From Caproicibacterium argilliputei (lineage in GTDB: Bacteria; Bacillota; Clostridia; Oscillospirales; Acutalibacteraceae): DNA of 64,000 nt. This document shows, piece by piece, positions 49,847 through 59,962 of this stretch (positions within the stretch are counted from its first letter, which is position 1; every line of letters begins with the position of its first letter). Made by a program: the position numbers and the translations under genes. The notes below the pieces were generated by a model. That model saw nothing but the letters and a program-made list of their open reading frames with translations. It did not search any database and was not told the origin of the DNA. The DNA lies in NCBI RefSeq assembly GCF_029211325.2, contig NZ_CP135996.1, positions 1,364,001-1,428,000 on the forward strand. Reading direction: 5' to 3'.

Positions 49847-50397
49847 AAGAAGTATTAAAAGCTGCTGAAACCAAAATGCAGAAATCCATTAACGTTTTAC
49901 ATGAGGAATATATCGAAATCCGTGCGGGCCGCGCAAATCCGAATGTCCTCAATAAAGTGACCGTGGATTACTACGGTGCCCCCACGCCGATTAACCAGTT
50001 GGCGGCAGTCGCGGTTTCCGAAGCGCGCGTGCTGACGATTCAGCCGTGGGATCCGTCTGTCTGCCGTTTGATTGAAAAAGCAATTCAAACGTCTGATATC
50101 GGCATCAATCCGCAGTCTGACGGAAAGATCATTCGGATGATTTTTCCCGCACTGACAGAAGACCGCCGCAAGGACATTGCCAAGGATATTGGCAAAATGG
50201 CAGAAGAAGCAAAGGTCGCTGTTCGCTCCATTCGCCGCGATGCCATGGATAAACTGAAAGCCATGAAAAAAGACGGTGAACTCGCAGAGGATGACCTGAA
50301 GAACGCAGAAAAGCAGACGCAGGATTTGACAGACAAATACTGCAAAGAAGCAGACAGCCTCTGTACAGAGAAAAGAAAAGAAATCATGGAATTGTAA
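49843..50397 (+). CDS. frr: Ribosome recycling factor
   Basis: Splits the post-termination ribosome together with EF-G. The 184-residue protein has [19 protein letters not shown], and [10 protein letters not shown]. It overlaps the pyrH stop by four bases. ATG behind AAGGAGG. Confidence 0.97.
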   Translation: MKEVLKAAETKMQKSINVLHEEYIEIRAGRANPNVLNKVTVDYYGAPTPINQLAAVAVSEARVLTIQPWDPSVCRLIEKAIQTSDIGINPQSDGKIIRMIFPALTEDRRKDIAKDIGKMAEEAKVAVRSIRRDAMDKLKAMKKDGELAEDDLKNAEKQTQDLTDKYCKEADSLCTEKRKEIMEL

Positions 50398-50409
50398 AAT
50401 TCCCGGCAG

Positions 50410-50454
50410 CGGGGACCTGCCCCGCTTCACACGCTCGGCAGGAATTTTATTTTG
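50410..50454 (+). terminator. Possible weak terminator after frr
   Basis: GCGGGG-ACCT-GCCCCGC hairpin plus outer partial pairing (CCCGGCAG with CGGCAGGAATTTTATTTTG). Poor T run; may allow read-through to uppS. Confidence 0.35.
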
Positions 50455-50504
50455 CTCTCTTTCCAAAAACGGCAGGGGAGCAACTATCATATTAGAGGGT
50501 TTGC

Positions 50505-51239
50505 ATGAAAGACACAACGCAGAAATTTGCTTTATCTCCGGAATTTTTACCCAACCATCTGGGCATCATTATGGATGGGAACGGACGCTGGGCGAAAAAG
50601 CGCGGGTTGCCGCGCTCGGCCGGGCATACTGCCGGCGCCGCCGTATTTAAGAAAATTGCCCGGTACTGCAGTACCATCGGTATTCGTTATTTAACGGTAT
50701 ACGCTTTTTCAACTGAAAACTGGACGCGGCCGCCGGAGGAAGTCGGCGCGCTGATGGTTCTGTTTAAGCAGTATCTGCAGGAGTCTCTGCGGGATTTTCG
50801 CAGCGACGACATCAAGGTGAATTTTATCGGAGACACTTCCAGATTTCCGGCAAGCCTGCAGGAACTCATTGCAGAAACCAAAGAAGTTTGTGCAAACCGC
50901 AGGGGCATGGTACTGAATATTGCCATGAATTACGGCGGCAGAGCGGAACTGGTGCAAGCGGCTGAAAAAGTCGCGGAGCGTGTAGCTGCCGGAACACTGC
51001 AGCCGGCAGAAATTGATGAAAAGGTGCTTTCCGGAGAGCTGTACACAGCCGGACAGCCGGATGTGGATTTAATTATTCGTCCAAGCGGAGAAGAGCGCCT
51101 GTCTAATTTTCTGCTTTGGCAGTCTGCTTATGCCGAGTTCGTATTTATGGATGTTTTGTGGCCAGACTTTACGCCGGAAGACCTGAACCGGGCGCTGCTG
51201 GAGTTTGCGCGCCGCTGCCGCAGATTTGGAGGGATTTAG
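50505..51239 (+). CDS. uppS: Isoprenyl transferase (undecaprenyl diphosphate synthase)
   Basis: cis-Prenyltransferase that makes the C55 carrier lipid for wall synthesis. The 244-residue protein has D24 in I-I-M-D-G-N-G-R-W-A-K-K-R-G, Y-A-F-S-T-E-N-W-x-R-P, and the C-terminal D-L-I-I-R-P-S-G-E-x-R-L-S-N-F-L-L-W-Q. ATG behind GAGGG. Next to cdsA by one base. Confidence 0.97.
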   Translation: MKDTTQKFALSPEFLPNHLGIIMDGNGRWAKKRGLPRSAGHTAGAAVFKKIARYCSTIGIRYLTVYAFSTENWTRPPEEVGALMVLFKQYLQESLRDFRSDDIKVNFIGDTSRFPASLQELIAETKEVCANRRGMVLNIAMNYGGRAELVQAAEKVAERVAAGTLQPAEIDEKVLSGELYTAGQPDVDLIIRPSGEERLSNFLLWQSAYAEFVFMDVLWPDFTPEDLNRALLEFARRCRRFGGI

Positions 51240-51240
51240 C

Positions 51241-52083
51241 GTGAAAGTACTGAATTCGATAAAGCAGCGACTCATTTCCGCGCTTGCCATCTTGATCCTG
51301 ATGGCTGCAGTTGTTCTGTGCAATGCCCGTTTCCCGCTGGCGCTGAATTTTGTCATTGCGGTCATCAGCGTTATGGCCGTCTGGGAAATTTCCGCTGCGC
51401 TGCAGCTCACGCGGCAGATTGCGCTGGTTGTTCCCAGCATGGTTCTGGCTGCGGTTTTGCCGTTTTTATCCGGTCTGTTCGGGCAGGGGTTTGTTCTGTT
51501 TGTATATACCGTTGTGCTTTTCAGCGCAATGATTCTTTATCACTCTGTCATTACCTTTCGGGAAGTGGCCATCATCTACAGCATGACTATGCTGATTCCT
51601 ACGGCACTGCAGTCGCTGGTTCTGCTGCGAGAGTTGGGCGGCACCCATGGAATGTTCCACGTCATCGTGGCGATTTTTGCTGCATGGGTTGCGGATGCAG
51701 GTGCATACATTTTCGGAAGTTTGTTTGGCAAGCATAAGCTGTGTCCCAGCATTAGCCCCAAAAAGACGGTGGAAGGTGCCATTGGCGGCGTGATTGTAGA
51801 CGTACTCATTATGCTGTTGTTCGGCGTTATTTTTCAAGATATTTACTGGAACCGTACGGTACATGTCAATTACTTCATTTTAGGAGCCATCGGTTTCTTT
51901 GGCGCGCTGCTTTCCATGTTAGGAGATTTAAGCTTTTCTATCATCAAGCGCAGTTGCCACATCAAGGACTTCAGTGAGCTGATTCCCGGTCACGGCGGGA
52001 TTCTGGACCGCTTTGACAGTGTTATTTTTGTTGCGCCCTTTGTATGCCTGCTGTTAAAGATGGTGCCAATGGTTTATGAATGA
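51241..52083 (+). CDS. cdsA: Phosphatidate cytidylyltransferase
   Basis: Makes CDP-diacylglycerol for phospholipid synthesis. The 280-residue protein has about seven membrane helices and the C-terminal signature S-x-L-G-D-L-S-F-S-x-I-K-R-x-x-x-I-K-D-F-S-x-L-I-P-G-H-G-G-I-L-D-R-F-D-S. Starts at GTG (51241) with GGAGGG seven bases upstream. Confidence 0.96.
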   Translation: MKVLNSIKQRLISALAILILMAAVVLCNARFPLALNFVIAVISVMAVWEISAALQLTRQIALVVPSMVLAAVLPFLSGLFGQGFVLFVYTVVLFSAMILYHSVITFREVAIIYSMTMLIPTALQSLVLLRELGGTHGMFHVIVAIFAAWVADAGAYIFGSLFGKHKLCPSISPKKTVEGAIGGVIVDVLIMLLFGVIFQDIYWNRTVHVNYFILGAIGFFGALLSMLGDLSFSIIKRSCHIKDFSELIPGHGGILDRFDSVIFVAPFVCLLLKMVPMVYE

Positions 52084-52121
52084 TTTCTTATACAGTAAAT
52101 GAACAGATTAAGAAGGTTATC

Positions 52122-53270
52122 ATGAAGAAAAACATTTCCCTTTTGGGTTCCACCGGGTCCATCGGCACGCAGACACTGGAAGTGGTACGAAACTTAGGTC
52201 TGCAGGTTTGTGCACTGACCGCACATTCTAACATTCAGCTTCTGGAACGGCAGATTCGGGAATTTCATCCGCAGTTAGCCGTAGTTTATGAAGAGCGCGC
52301 AGCGCAGCAGCTGAAAGCGAACCTTGCGGATACCGCCACAAAGGTTTTGGCAGGGGAAGAGGGACTGGAAGCCGCGGCGTGTATCCCCGAGGCCGATTTG
52401 GTTCTGAATGCGGTTGTAGGAATGGTTGGTCTGCGCCCAACACTTGCAGCCGTTGCAGCGGATAAAGACCTGGCGCTCGCAAACAAAGAAACTCTGGTGG
52501 CGGGCGGTGCTTTGGTGATGGACGCATTGCAAAAGCACAAAGGGCATTTGATTCCGGTCGACAGTGAACACAGCGCTGTTTTTCAGTGCCTGCAGGGAGC
52601 GCCGAATCGTGCTTTGAAAAAAGTGATTTTAACCGCATCCGGCGGGCCGTTTTTTGGGAAAACCTGCGCAGAGCTTGCCTCTGTAACGCCAGAGCAGGCG
52701 TTACAGCATCCGAATTGGAACATGGGGGCAAAGGTTACCATAGATTCCGCCACCTTGATGAACAAAGGGCTGGAAGTTATGGAGGCAGGCTGGCTGTTCC
52801 ATGTTCCGCTTTCTAAAATTCAGGTCGTAGTTCACCGGGAAAGCGTCATTCATTCCATGGTGGAATTTGAAGACCACGCGATTCTTGCTCAGCTTGGTAC
52901 TGCAGATATGCGTCTGCCGATTCAGTATGCGCTGACTTACCCGGAGCGGGTGCCGGGGCCAGTGGAAGAACTGGATTTATGCAAAGTGGGGCGCCTGACC
53001 TTTTACGAACCGGACCAGCAGACATTTCCCTGCTTTGCAGCCTGCCTTAATGCCATGCAGCGTGGCGGTGTAGCTCCGGCTGCTGTTAACGGTGCAAATG
53101 AAGCGGCTGTTCAGCTGTTCCTGCAAAAGAAGATTTCATTCTTGGAAATTGGAGAACTAGTACAGGCTGCGCTCCATGCACAGCCTGATGTAACGGAGTT
53201 GACATTGGATACTATTTTAAAGGCGGATGCACAGGCCCGCAACTATGTGCTTTCCCATCGAAAGGAGTGA
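52122..53270 (+). CDS. dxr: 1-deoxy-D-xylulose-5-phosphate reductoisomerase
   Basis: Second step of the MEP isoprenoid pathway. The 382-residue protein has the NADPH motif L-G-S-T-G-S-I-G-T-Q-T-L, the V-D-S-E-H-S-A-V-F metal-site block and W-x-M-G-x-K-V-T-I-D-S-A-T-L-M-N-K-G-L-E. ATG at 52122 behind AGAAGG; an earlier ATG in frame at 52080 overlaps cdsA by four bases but has no homology. Its stop is followed by AAAGGAG... of rseP. Confidence 0.97.
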   Translation: MKKNISLLGSTGSIGTQTLEVVRNLGLQVCALTAHSNIQLLERQIREFHPQLAVVYEERAAQQLKANLADTATKVLAGEEGLEAAACIPEADLVLNAVVGMVGLRPTLAAVAADKDLALANKETLVAGGALVMDALQKHKGHLIPVDSEHSAVFQCLQGAPNRALKKVILTASGGPFFGKTCAELASVTPEQALQHPNWNMGAKVTIDSATLMNKGLEVMEAGWLFHVPLSKIQVVVHRESVIHSMVEFEDHAILAQLGTADMRLPIQYALTYPERVPGPVEELDLCKVGRLTFYEPDQQTFPCFAACLNAMQRGGVAPAAVNGANEAAVQLFLQKKISFLEIGELVQAALHAQPDVTELTLDTILKADAQARNYVLSHRKE

Positions 53271-53276
53271 ACCACA

Positions 53277-54377
53277 ATCAGAGCTGTCGAAATTATTCTT
53301 TTAATTCTCATTGGAATTTTTCTGTTCTGCCTGACGATTCTCATCCATGAAGCCGGTCACTTTTTTACAGCCAAAGCTTGTGGCATTCGCGTTGATGAAT
53401 TTGCAATTGGCATGGGACCGCGGCTGGCGCATTTTCGGAAAGGGGAAACGGAGTATTCCCTCCGCCTGCTGCCAATTGGTGGCTATTGTATGATGCCCGG
53501 CGAAGACGGTCAGGACGAAGACGGAAACGTCTGCACAGATCCGCGCGCTTTCTGCAACAAGCCCAAATGGCAGCGCTTTCTTGTGCTGGTGATGGGTGCG
53601 GCCATGAACATCGTGCTGGGCTTGATACTGATGGGAATTTTACTGGGGCAGAGCAGTGCATTTAACTCGGTTATGATCAGCAAGTTCAGCAGCCACTCGG
53701 CTTTGCAGAGCGCCGGTCTGCAAGTAGGGGACAGCTTTACGGAGGTCAATGGATACCGGGTGCGCACAGATAAAGATTTGAGCTTTGCTCTGGCTTTGGC
53801 GAACCCAGACTCTGTCAATATTCAAGTTAAGCGCAACGGCAAATTGGTAACCTTTCAAAACGTAAAGTTAAACACGGTCACAGGTTCTGGCGGTAAAAAA
53901 ACGACGCAGCTTGATTTTTATGTACAGCCGATTGCCAAAACACCGCTGTCACTGCTGCAAAAAAGTTGTGCGGATACCATTTCTGTTGTTCGGCAGGTGT
54001 GGGCAAGCCTTGCAGGGCTGGTAACCGGTCGCTTTGGCTTGAATGATATGACGGGTCCTGTCGGTCTGGTGCAGGTAATCAGCGAATCCGCCAGCGCGGG
54101 TTTGCAGCAGAGTTTTTGGGCGGCGGTAGAAAATATCGTTTACGTCATTATGATTATCACGGTCAACCTGGGCATTGTCAATTTGCTGCCGATTCCCGCA
54201 TTGGACGGCGGTAAAATCTTATTTTTGTTGATTGAAGCTGTTCGCCGCAAACCGCTGAATCAGAAGTACGCCGCCATGGTGGAATCTGCGTTTTTCGCCC
54301 TGCTGCTTGGTTTTATGGCGATTGTTGCAGTCAGCGATGTGATGCGCATTACGACTGGGCACGGAATCGGAGGGTAA
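53277..54377 (+). CDS. rseP: Site-2 protease RseP/RasP
   Basis: Intramembrane zinc metalloprotease that clips anti-sigma factors and remnant signal peptides. The protein of about 366 residues has H-E-A-G-H (24-28) in the first helix, a PDZ domain (about 135-205), and the N-L-L-P-I-P-A-L-D-G-G-K third site. The region between dxr and the first in-frame ATG (53412) clearly codes for the first helix and HExxH, so that ATG is not the start. No ATG, GTG or TTG is in frame; AAAGGAG (53261-53267) is followed nine bases later by ATC at 53277, which is the likely start. Confidence 0.93.
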   Translation: MRAVEIILLILIGIFLFCLTILIHEAGHFFTAKACGIRVDEFAIGMGPRLAHFRKGETEYSLRLLPIGGYCMMPGEDGQDEDGNVCTDPRAFCNKPKWQRFLVLVMGAAMNIVLGLILMGILLGQSSAFNSVMISKFSSHSALQSAGLQVGDSFTEVNGYRVRTDKDLSFALALANPDSVNIQVKRNGKLVTFQNVKLNTVTGSGGKKTTQLDFYVQPIAKTPLSLLQKSCADTISVVRQVWASLAGLVTGRFGLNDMTGPVGLVQVISESASAGLQQSFWAAVENIVYVIMIITVNLGIVNLLPIPALDGGKILFLLIEAVRRKPLNQKYAAMVESAFFALLLGFMAIVAVSDVMRITTGHGIGG

Positions 54378-54378
54378 C

Positions 54379-55422
54379 ATGAAAGAAAGAAAACAGGTGC
54401 TGGTCGGCAGCGTACCGGTTGGCAAAGGAGCGCCAGTTACGGTGCAATCTATGCTGAATGTGCCGTCCACTGACCTTGACGGCAGTGTACAGCAGGCTGT
54501 GGCATTGGAAAAGGCAGGCTGTCAGATTTTGCGTGCTGCGATTCCCAGCTTTGATGCTGTCGCGCTGATTCCTGCTATTCGCCGTGCAGTCGCGATACCA
54601 CTTGTGGCAGATATCCACTTTGATTATCGGCTTGCACTGGCAGCTGCTGATGCGGGCGCCAATGCCATTCGCATTAACCCCGGAAATATCGGCGGAGAAG
54701 ACCGCGTTCTGGCAGTGGTTCAGAAATGCAGAGAAAAGCATCTGCCCATCCGCATTGGTGTCAATTCCGGCTCTCTGGAAAAGGAACTGCTGCACAAATT
54801 CGGCGGGCCAACGCCGGAAGCGCTGGTGGAAAGTGCACTAGGGCACGCGGCGCTATTGGAGAAGCATGGGTTTACCGATATTGTGATTTCCATGAAATCC
54901 TCAGACGTTGATACGACAATCCGTGCCTATGAATTGTGTGCGGAAAAGTGCCCATATCCGCTGCATCTGGGCGTCACTGAGGCTGGAACCGAACGCATGG
55001 GTCTGGTAAAATCCGCCATTGGAATCGGTTCTCTGCTGCAGCGCGGCATTGGGGACACCATCCGCGTTTCTTTGACAGCTGATCCGGTACGGGAAATTTA
55101 TGCCGGATATGATATTCTGAAAGCGCTGAAGCTAGGCAAGCCGTCTCCTACCTTGATTTCTTGCCCAACGTGCGGCAGAACGCGGATTGACTTGATCCAC
55201 ATTGCGCAGGAAGTAGAGGACAGGCTTCGCGGCTGCAGCAAGCCAATTACGGTTGCAGTCATGGGCTGTGCTGTTAATGGGCCTGGCGAAGCGCGGGAAG
55301 CCGACATTGGCATTGCCGGCGGAAACAGTGTGGGGCTTTTGTTCCGCAAGGGCGAAATTATCCGTAAAGTTCCCGAAACACAGCTGGTAGATGCATTGAT
55401 GGAAGAAATCGATAAATTGTAA
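54379..55422 (+). CDS. ispG: 4-hydroxy-3-methylbut-2-enyl-diphosphate synthase (IspG/GcpE)
   Basis: [4Fe-4S] enzyme late in the MEP pathway. The 347-residue protein has the TIM-barrel opening V-T-V-Q-S-M-L-N-V-P, R-I-N-P-G-N-I-G-G, I-S-M-K-S-S-D-V, and cluster cysteines in S-C-P-T-C-G-R-T and V-M-G-C-A-V-N-G-P-G-E-A. One base past rseP. With dxr it gives two MEP steps here. Confidence 0.97.
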   Translation: MKERKQVLVGSVPVGKGAPVTVQSMLNVPSTDLDGSVQQAVALEKAGCQILRAAIPSFDAVALIPAIRRAVAIPLVADIHFDYRLALAAADAGANAIRINPGNIGGEDRVLAVVQKCREKHLPIRIGVNSGSLEKELLHKFGGPTPEALVESALGHAALLEKHGFTDIVISMKSSDVDTTIRAYELCAEKCPYPLHLGVTEAGTERMGLVKSAIGIGSLLQRGIGDTIRVSLTADPVREIYAGYDILKALKLGKPSPTLISCPTCGRTRIDLIHIAQEVEDRLRGCSKPITVAVMGCAVNGPGEAREADIGIAGGNSVGLLFRKGEIIRKVPETQLVDALMEEIDKL

Positions 55423-55511
55423 ATGGTACCCTGCCGGTTTATTTTTCGGTGGGGTGTCTTTGTCCGCACAGAAAGCAGAAAACTGAACAAACAGAACTGA
55501 GGCATGCACGC

Positions 55512-58500
55512 ATGAACACCTTTCAAAACTTTTTTGGTATGTACATAGACTGTTCGAATTTGCCGGAGCAACTGCTTTCCGGTGAATTAAGGCAACTGCA
55601 AATCAACGCAAAGGAGCGCGTGATTTCTACGGCGGTAGCGCTGAACGGCATTGTGGTTCGAAAAACGCTTTATGAAGCCGAAAAGCGCATTGCAGACTGC
55701 AAAAAGCTCAACTTGAGCCGCGCACAAATTCTGCCAAAGTACGATGCCGAGCTTTTCAGCTTGTCTTACTACCCGGAACTGGTAGTGGAACTTAAGCGGA
55801 GAGAAGCAACCATCAACGGCACCCTGCTTGGCTCCACAGCAGTGCTGGAAAATGACACGCTGACGATTACTCTGACACACGGCGGCGCCCATTTGTTGGA
55901 AGCACGCCATGCCGATCGCATTTTGTCCCAACTGATTCGTGAAGAATTCGGTCTGAACATCCGCGTCGCTTTTACCGGCCGTCTGGAAGTTGACGGGGAA
56001 AGCGCACATTATCAAGAAATGCAGGCACATCAGACAGAAAAAGTGCGCCGTCAAGAAGCCGCCGCCCAACAGGAAGATTATGAGATTGCCATGGCGCATA
56101 CCACAGAACCACGTGTCATTGAAGTTCGGGAAGGAGAAATGCTGCGTCCGGCAGTTTTGCTTTCAACCGCCAAAGCCCTTTACAAAACTTTGCCAAAAGC
56201 CAAACCGGCACCCATCAGTACCATCACGCCGGACATTGGCTCGCTAACCGTTTGGGGTGAAATTTTTGCAATGGAAACCCGGCTGACACGTGACAAGCAG
56301 CACAAAATCTTTTCTATTAAAATCACAGATTACACCAGTTCTATCACCTTGAAGATTTTCGAAAGTGTACAGGACTGCAAAGCGCTGGATACCCTGCATA
56401 ATGGGATGTCTGTGCTTGTGCGCGGCGATGTAGAATATGATAAGTATGACCATGAAGTGGTCATGCGGCCGCGCGGACTGGGTACTGTCAAACAGGTGCA
56501 AGTAACCGACAAAGCGCCCGCCAAGCGGGTAGAATTGCATCTGCATACCAATATGTCCCAAATGGATGCAGTTAACTCCGCAGCGGACTTGATTACACGG
56601 GCAGCAGAGTGGGGGCATCCCGCAGTCGCTATCACAGATCATGGAGTTACACAGGCATTTCCAGAAGCAATGAACACAGCCGCTTCCCTGAAGAAAGCCG
56701 GAAAGCCTATCAAAATTATTTACGGAACAGAAGCATACTTTGTCAATGATTTGGTGCCGGCTGTTACCGGAGAAAGCTCCCGCACTCTGGATGATGAATT
56801 TATTTCATTCGACATTGAAACAACCGGGCTTTCTCCCAATCAGGAAAGAATTACGGAAATTGGCGCCGTTCGGATTCGCAATGGTGAAATCGTTGAAAGC
56901 TTTGACACCTTTGTAGACCCAGAACGCCCAATTCCGCCGAAAATTACGCAGCTGACCAGCATTACGGATGAGATGGTTGCCGGCGCGCCCAGTGAAGAAG
57001 AAGCAATCCGCCAGTTCTACGCCTTCTGCGGAGCAGACGCGGTTTTGGTTGCGCACAATGCCGACTTCGACACATCCTTCATCCGTGTTGCCGCGCAGCG
57101 CCATCAAATGACTTTTCCCTATGTTTATATTGATTCCATCCCCATGTGCCGCGCCATGCTGGTGGACATCAAAAACTATAAGCTGGACACCGTAGCCAAA
57201 TATCTGAAACTCGGTAACTTCAATCATCACCGCGCCTGTGATGATGCCGCTATGCTGGGACAGATTTTCATCACATTGCTGCAGCGGCTGAAAGAGGATA
57301 CCAAAGCCAAAACCGTTTCAGATATCAACACCACGCTGGCAGCTTACCACAATCAGGGCAGTGCCAAAAAAATTCGTTCCTACCACCAGATTATTTTGGT
57401 TAGAAACCAAACCGGTCTGAAAAATCTTTATAAGCTTGTTTCCATGGCGCATCTCAAGTATTATTACCGCAATCCGCGTATTCCAAAAAGTGAGCTGATA
57501 AAATACAGGGAAGGCCTGCTAATTGGCAGCGCGTGCGAAGCCGGGGAACTCTACCGCGCGGTTTTCGCCGGAAAGCCATGGAACCAACTGCTTGAAATTG
57601 CGGACTTTTACGATTATCTGGAGATTCAGCCGAACGGCAACAACCAGTTTCTGGTGCGCAATGGCTCCGTACCGAATGTGGAGAAGCTGCAGGAATTTAA
57701 TAAAACCATTATCAAGTTGGGCAAGGCTTTGCACAAACCGGTTGTGGCAACCTGCGACGTGCATTTTCTGGACCCCAAAGATGCTGATTACCGCAAAATT
57801 CTGCAGACAGCACAGGGCTTTGATGCCGGGGAAGAGCAGGCGCCGCTTTATCTGCGCACCACCGCTGAAATGTTGAAAGAATTTTCCTACCTGGGAAAAG
57901 AGCTTGCCTATGAAGTGGTCGTGAAAAACACGAATCTGATTGCAGATATGTGTGAAGAGCTTCAGCCAATTCCGAGCGGTGTTTTTCCGCCGTTTATTGA
58001 TGGCGCGGAACAGCAGCTGAACGAAATTTGCTGGAAGCGGGCAAAGCAAATTTACGGAGAACCGCTGCCCAAAATCGTTAAGGAACGGCTTGAACGAGAG
58101 TTGGGCTCCATTAACAAACACGGATTTTCTGTTCTGTATATGACGGCACAAAAACTGGTGGCAGACAGTGAGGCGCACGGTTATCTGGTCGGTTCCCGTG
58201 GTTCAGTCGGGTCTTCCTTTGTTGCGAGTATGTCCGGTATTTCAGAAGTCAATCCGTTAAAGCCCCATTATATCTGTCCATACTGTAAGTACAGCAAATT
58301 TATCGAAGACGGCAGTTACGGCTCCGGTTTTGACCTGCCGCCGAAAATCTGCCCTGTCTGCGGTTCCCCACTGCGGCAGGATGGGCACAACATTCCGTTT
58401 GAAACGTTCCTCGGCTTTGACGGCGACAAAACACCGGACATTGACCTGAACTTTTCCGGGGAATATCAATCCGGTGCACACCGCTACACAGAAACACTCT

Positions 58501-59867
58501 TCGGAAAAGACCACGTTTTTAAGGCCGGTACCATCGCAACCGTGGCAGATAAAACAGCGTACGGTTATGTGAAAAAGTATCAGGAACTGAACAATGTCAC
58601 CCTGAACAGTGCGGAGGAACTGCGCTTGGCACAGGGCTGCACAGGGATTAAACGCACAACCGGTCAGCATCCGGGCGGCATGGTTGTTGTACCGCGCGGC
58701 TACGAAATTTATGATTTCTGTCCGGTGCAGCACCCGGCCAATGACCAAAAGAATGACAACATCACCACACACTTCGACTTCCATTCCATTCATGACACCA
58801 TCTGCAAGTTGGACGAGCTTGGGCACGATGTGCCGACCATTTACCGGTATTTGGAGGAATACACCGGTATTCCGGTTATGTCTGTTTCTATGAGTGACCC
58901 CAAAGTGATGAGTCTGTTCCATTCTCCAGAAGCGCTTGATGTTCGGGAAGAAGACATCGATTGCCAAACCGGCACCCTCTCCATGCCGGAACTGGGCACC
59001 CCGTTCGTTCGGCAGATGCTGATGGACTCTCAGCCAAAAACCTTTACCGATTTGCTGCAAGTTTCCGGCTTGTCACACGGTACAGATGTGTGGCTCGGCA
59101 ATGCACAGGATTTAATTAAAGACGGTACCTGCACAATTTCCGAAGTAATCGGAACACGTGATTCCATCATGACCTATCTGCTGCAAAAGGATCTGGAGCC
59201 AAAGATGGCGTTTAAAATCATGGAAATCACCCGAAAGGGAAAAGCCACAAAGCTGCTTACGGAAGAACATATCAATGCGATGAAAGAACACCATGTCCCG
59301 CAATGGTACATTAACTCCTGCTTCAAAATTAAATATATGTTTCCGAAAGCGCACGCTGCCGCTTACATGATTGCGGCGTTGCGGCTTGGCTGGTACAAGG
59401 TGCACAAGCCAGTGGAATATTACGCTGCTTACTTTACAGTGCGCGGCGAAGACTTTGACGGTGCCACCGTTGTAAAAGGACGTGCGGCAGTGCGGCAGCG
59501 GATGCACGAAATCCAGCAAAAGGGCAAGGAAGCAAGCGCTAAGGAAGAAGCCGCATTCGGCACCCTGCAGATTGTCAACGAAATGCTGGCGCGCGGCATC
59601 GGGGTACTGCCAATTGACCTGTACAAATCGGATGCACGCAAATATCTGGTGGAAGATGGTAAGGTTCGTCTGCCGTTTGCATCCATCAGCGGTGTTGGGG
59701 AGTCTGCGGCAAATGCGCTGGCTGCCGCGCGCGACGGCGGTCCTTACATTTCCGTTGATGACCTGCAGGCCCGCAGCAAGGTCAGCAAATCTGTAATTGA
59801 GAACCTGCAGGCGGCAGGTTCCCTGAACGACTTACCGCAGAGCAGCCAAATGACGCTTTTTGGCTGA
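55512..59867 (+). CDS. polC: DNA polymerase III PolC
   Basis: Main replicative polymerase of low-GC Gram-positives. The 1,451-residue protein has an N-terminal OB region, a PHP domain beginning at H343 (HLHTNMSQMD), a DnaQ-type 3'-5' exonuclease inserted in it (D434 in F-D-I-E-T-T-G-L-S), and the C-family polymerase core with catalytic D976 and D978 (K-T-P-D-I-D-L-N-F). A zinc-binding C-P-Y-C ... C-P-V-C region is near residue 923-950. ATG at 55512 was chosen; a longer frame upstream overlaps the ispG gap without a site. No terminator was seen between it and the his promoter. Confidence 0.98.
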   Translation: MNTFQNFFGMYIDCSNLPEQLLSGELRQLQINAKERVISTAVALNGIVVRKTLYEAEKRIADCKKLNLSRAQILPKYDAELFSLSYYPELVVELKRREATINGTLLGSTAVLENDTLTITLTHGGAHLLEARHADRILSQLIREEFGLNIRVAFTGRLEVDGESAHYQEMQAHQTEKVRRQEAAAQQEDYEIAMAHTTEPRVIEVREGEMLRPAVLLSTAKALYKTLPKAKPAPISTITPDIGSLTVWGEIFAMETRLTRDKQHKIFSIKITDYTSSITLKIFESVQDCKALDTLHNGMSVLVRGDVEYDKYDHEVVMRPRGLGTVKQVQVTDKAPAKRVELHLHTNMSQMDAVNSAADLITRAAEWGHPAVAITDHGVTQAFPEAMNTAASLKKAGKPIKIIYGTEAYFVNDLVPAVTGESSRTLDDEFISFDIETTGLSPNQERITEIGAVRIRNGEIVESFDTFVDPERPIPPKITQLTSITDEMVAGAPSEEEAIRQFYAFCGADAVLVAHNADFDTSFIRVAAQRHQMTFPYVYIDSIPMCRAMLVDIKNYKLDTVAKYLKLGNFNHHRACDDAAMLGQIFITLLQRLKEDTKAKTVSDINTTLAAYHNQGSAKKIRSYHQIILVRNQTGLKNLYKLVSMAHLKYYYRNPRIPKSELIKYREGLLIGSACEAGELYRAVFAGKPWNQLLEIADFYDYLEIQPNGNNQFLVRNGSVPNVEKLQEFNKTIIKLGKALHKPVVATCDVHFLDPKDADYRKILQTAQGFDAGEEQAPLYLRTTAEMLKEFSYLGKELAYEVVVKNTNLIADMCEELQPIPSGVFPPFIDGAEQQLNEICWKRAKQIYGEPLPKIVKERLERELGSINKHGFSVLYMTAQKLVADSEAHGYLVGSRGSVGSSFVASMSGISEVNPLKPHYICPYCKYSKFIEDGSYGSGFDLPPKICPVCGSPLRQDGHNIPFETFLGFDGDKTPDIDLNFSGEYQSGAHRYTETLFGKDHVFKAGTIATVADKTAYGYVKKYQELNNVTLNSAEELRLAQGCTGIKRTTGQHPGGMVVVPRGYEIYDFCPVQHPANDQKNDNITTHFDFHSIHDTICKLDELGHDVPTIYRYLEEYTGIPVMSVSMSDPKVMSLFHSPEALDVREEDIDCQTGTLSMPELGTPFVRQMLMDSQPKTFTDLLQVSGLSHGTDVWLGNAQDLIKDGTCTISEVIGTRDSIMTYLLQKDLEPKMAFKIMEITRKGKATKLLTEEHINAMKEHHVPQWYINSCFKIKYMFPKAHAAAYMIAALRLGWYKVHKPVEYYAAYFTVRGEDFDGATVVKGRAAVRQRMHEIQQKGKEASAKEEAAFGTLQIVNEMLARGIGVLPIDLYKSDARKYLVEDGKVRLPFASISGVGESAANALAAARDGGPYISVDDLQARSKVSKSVIENLQAAGSLNDLPQSSQMTLFG

Positions 59868-59890
59868 TTCTTGCTTTCAGGAATTCATAG

Positions 59891-59919
59891 TTGACAATGG
59901 ATATTTAACGTGGTATTAT
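59891..59919 (+). promoter_or_regulatory. Sigma-A promoter of the his genes
   Basis: TTGACA (59891-59896), 17-base spacer, TATTAT (59914-59919), 44 bases before the hisZ ATG. The leader is too short for a His T-box or leader peptide. Confidence 0.75.
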
Positions 59920-59962
59920 ATTAACACGCTAAAGCGAAATCGAGGTAAGGGTTGGTTACTGC

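Noticed and set aside
53412..54377. Treating rseP as starting at the ATG at 53412
   Set aside because: That would drop the HEAGH metal site and first helix, which are plainly coded upstream in the same frame.
58257..59060. A 267-codon frame antisense to polC
   Set aside because: Antisense shadow of the polymerase core with no support.
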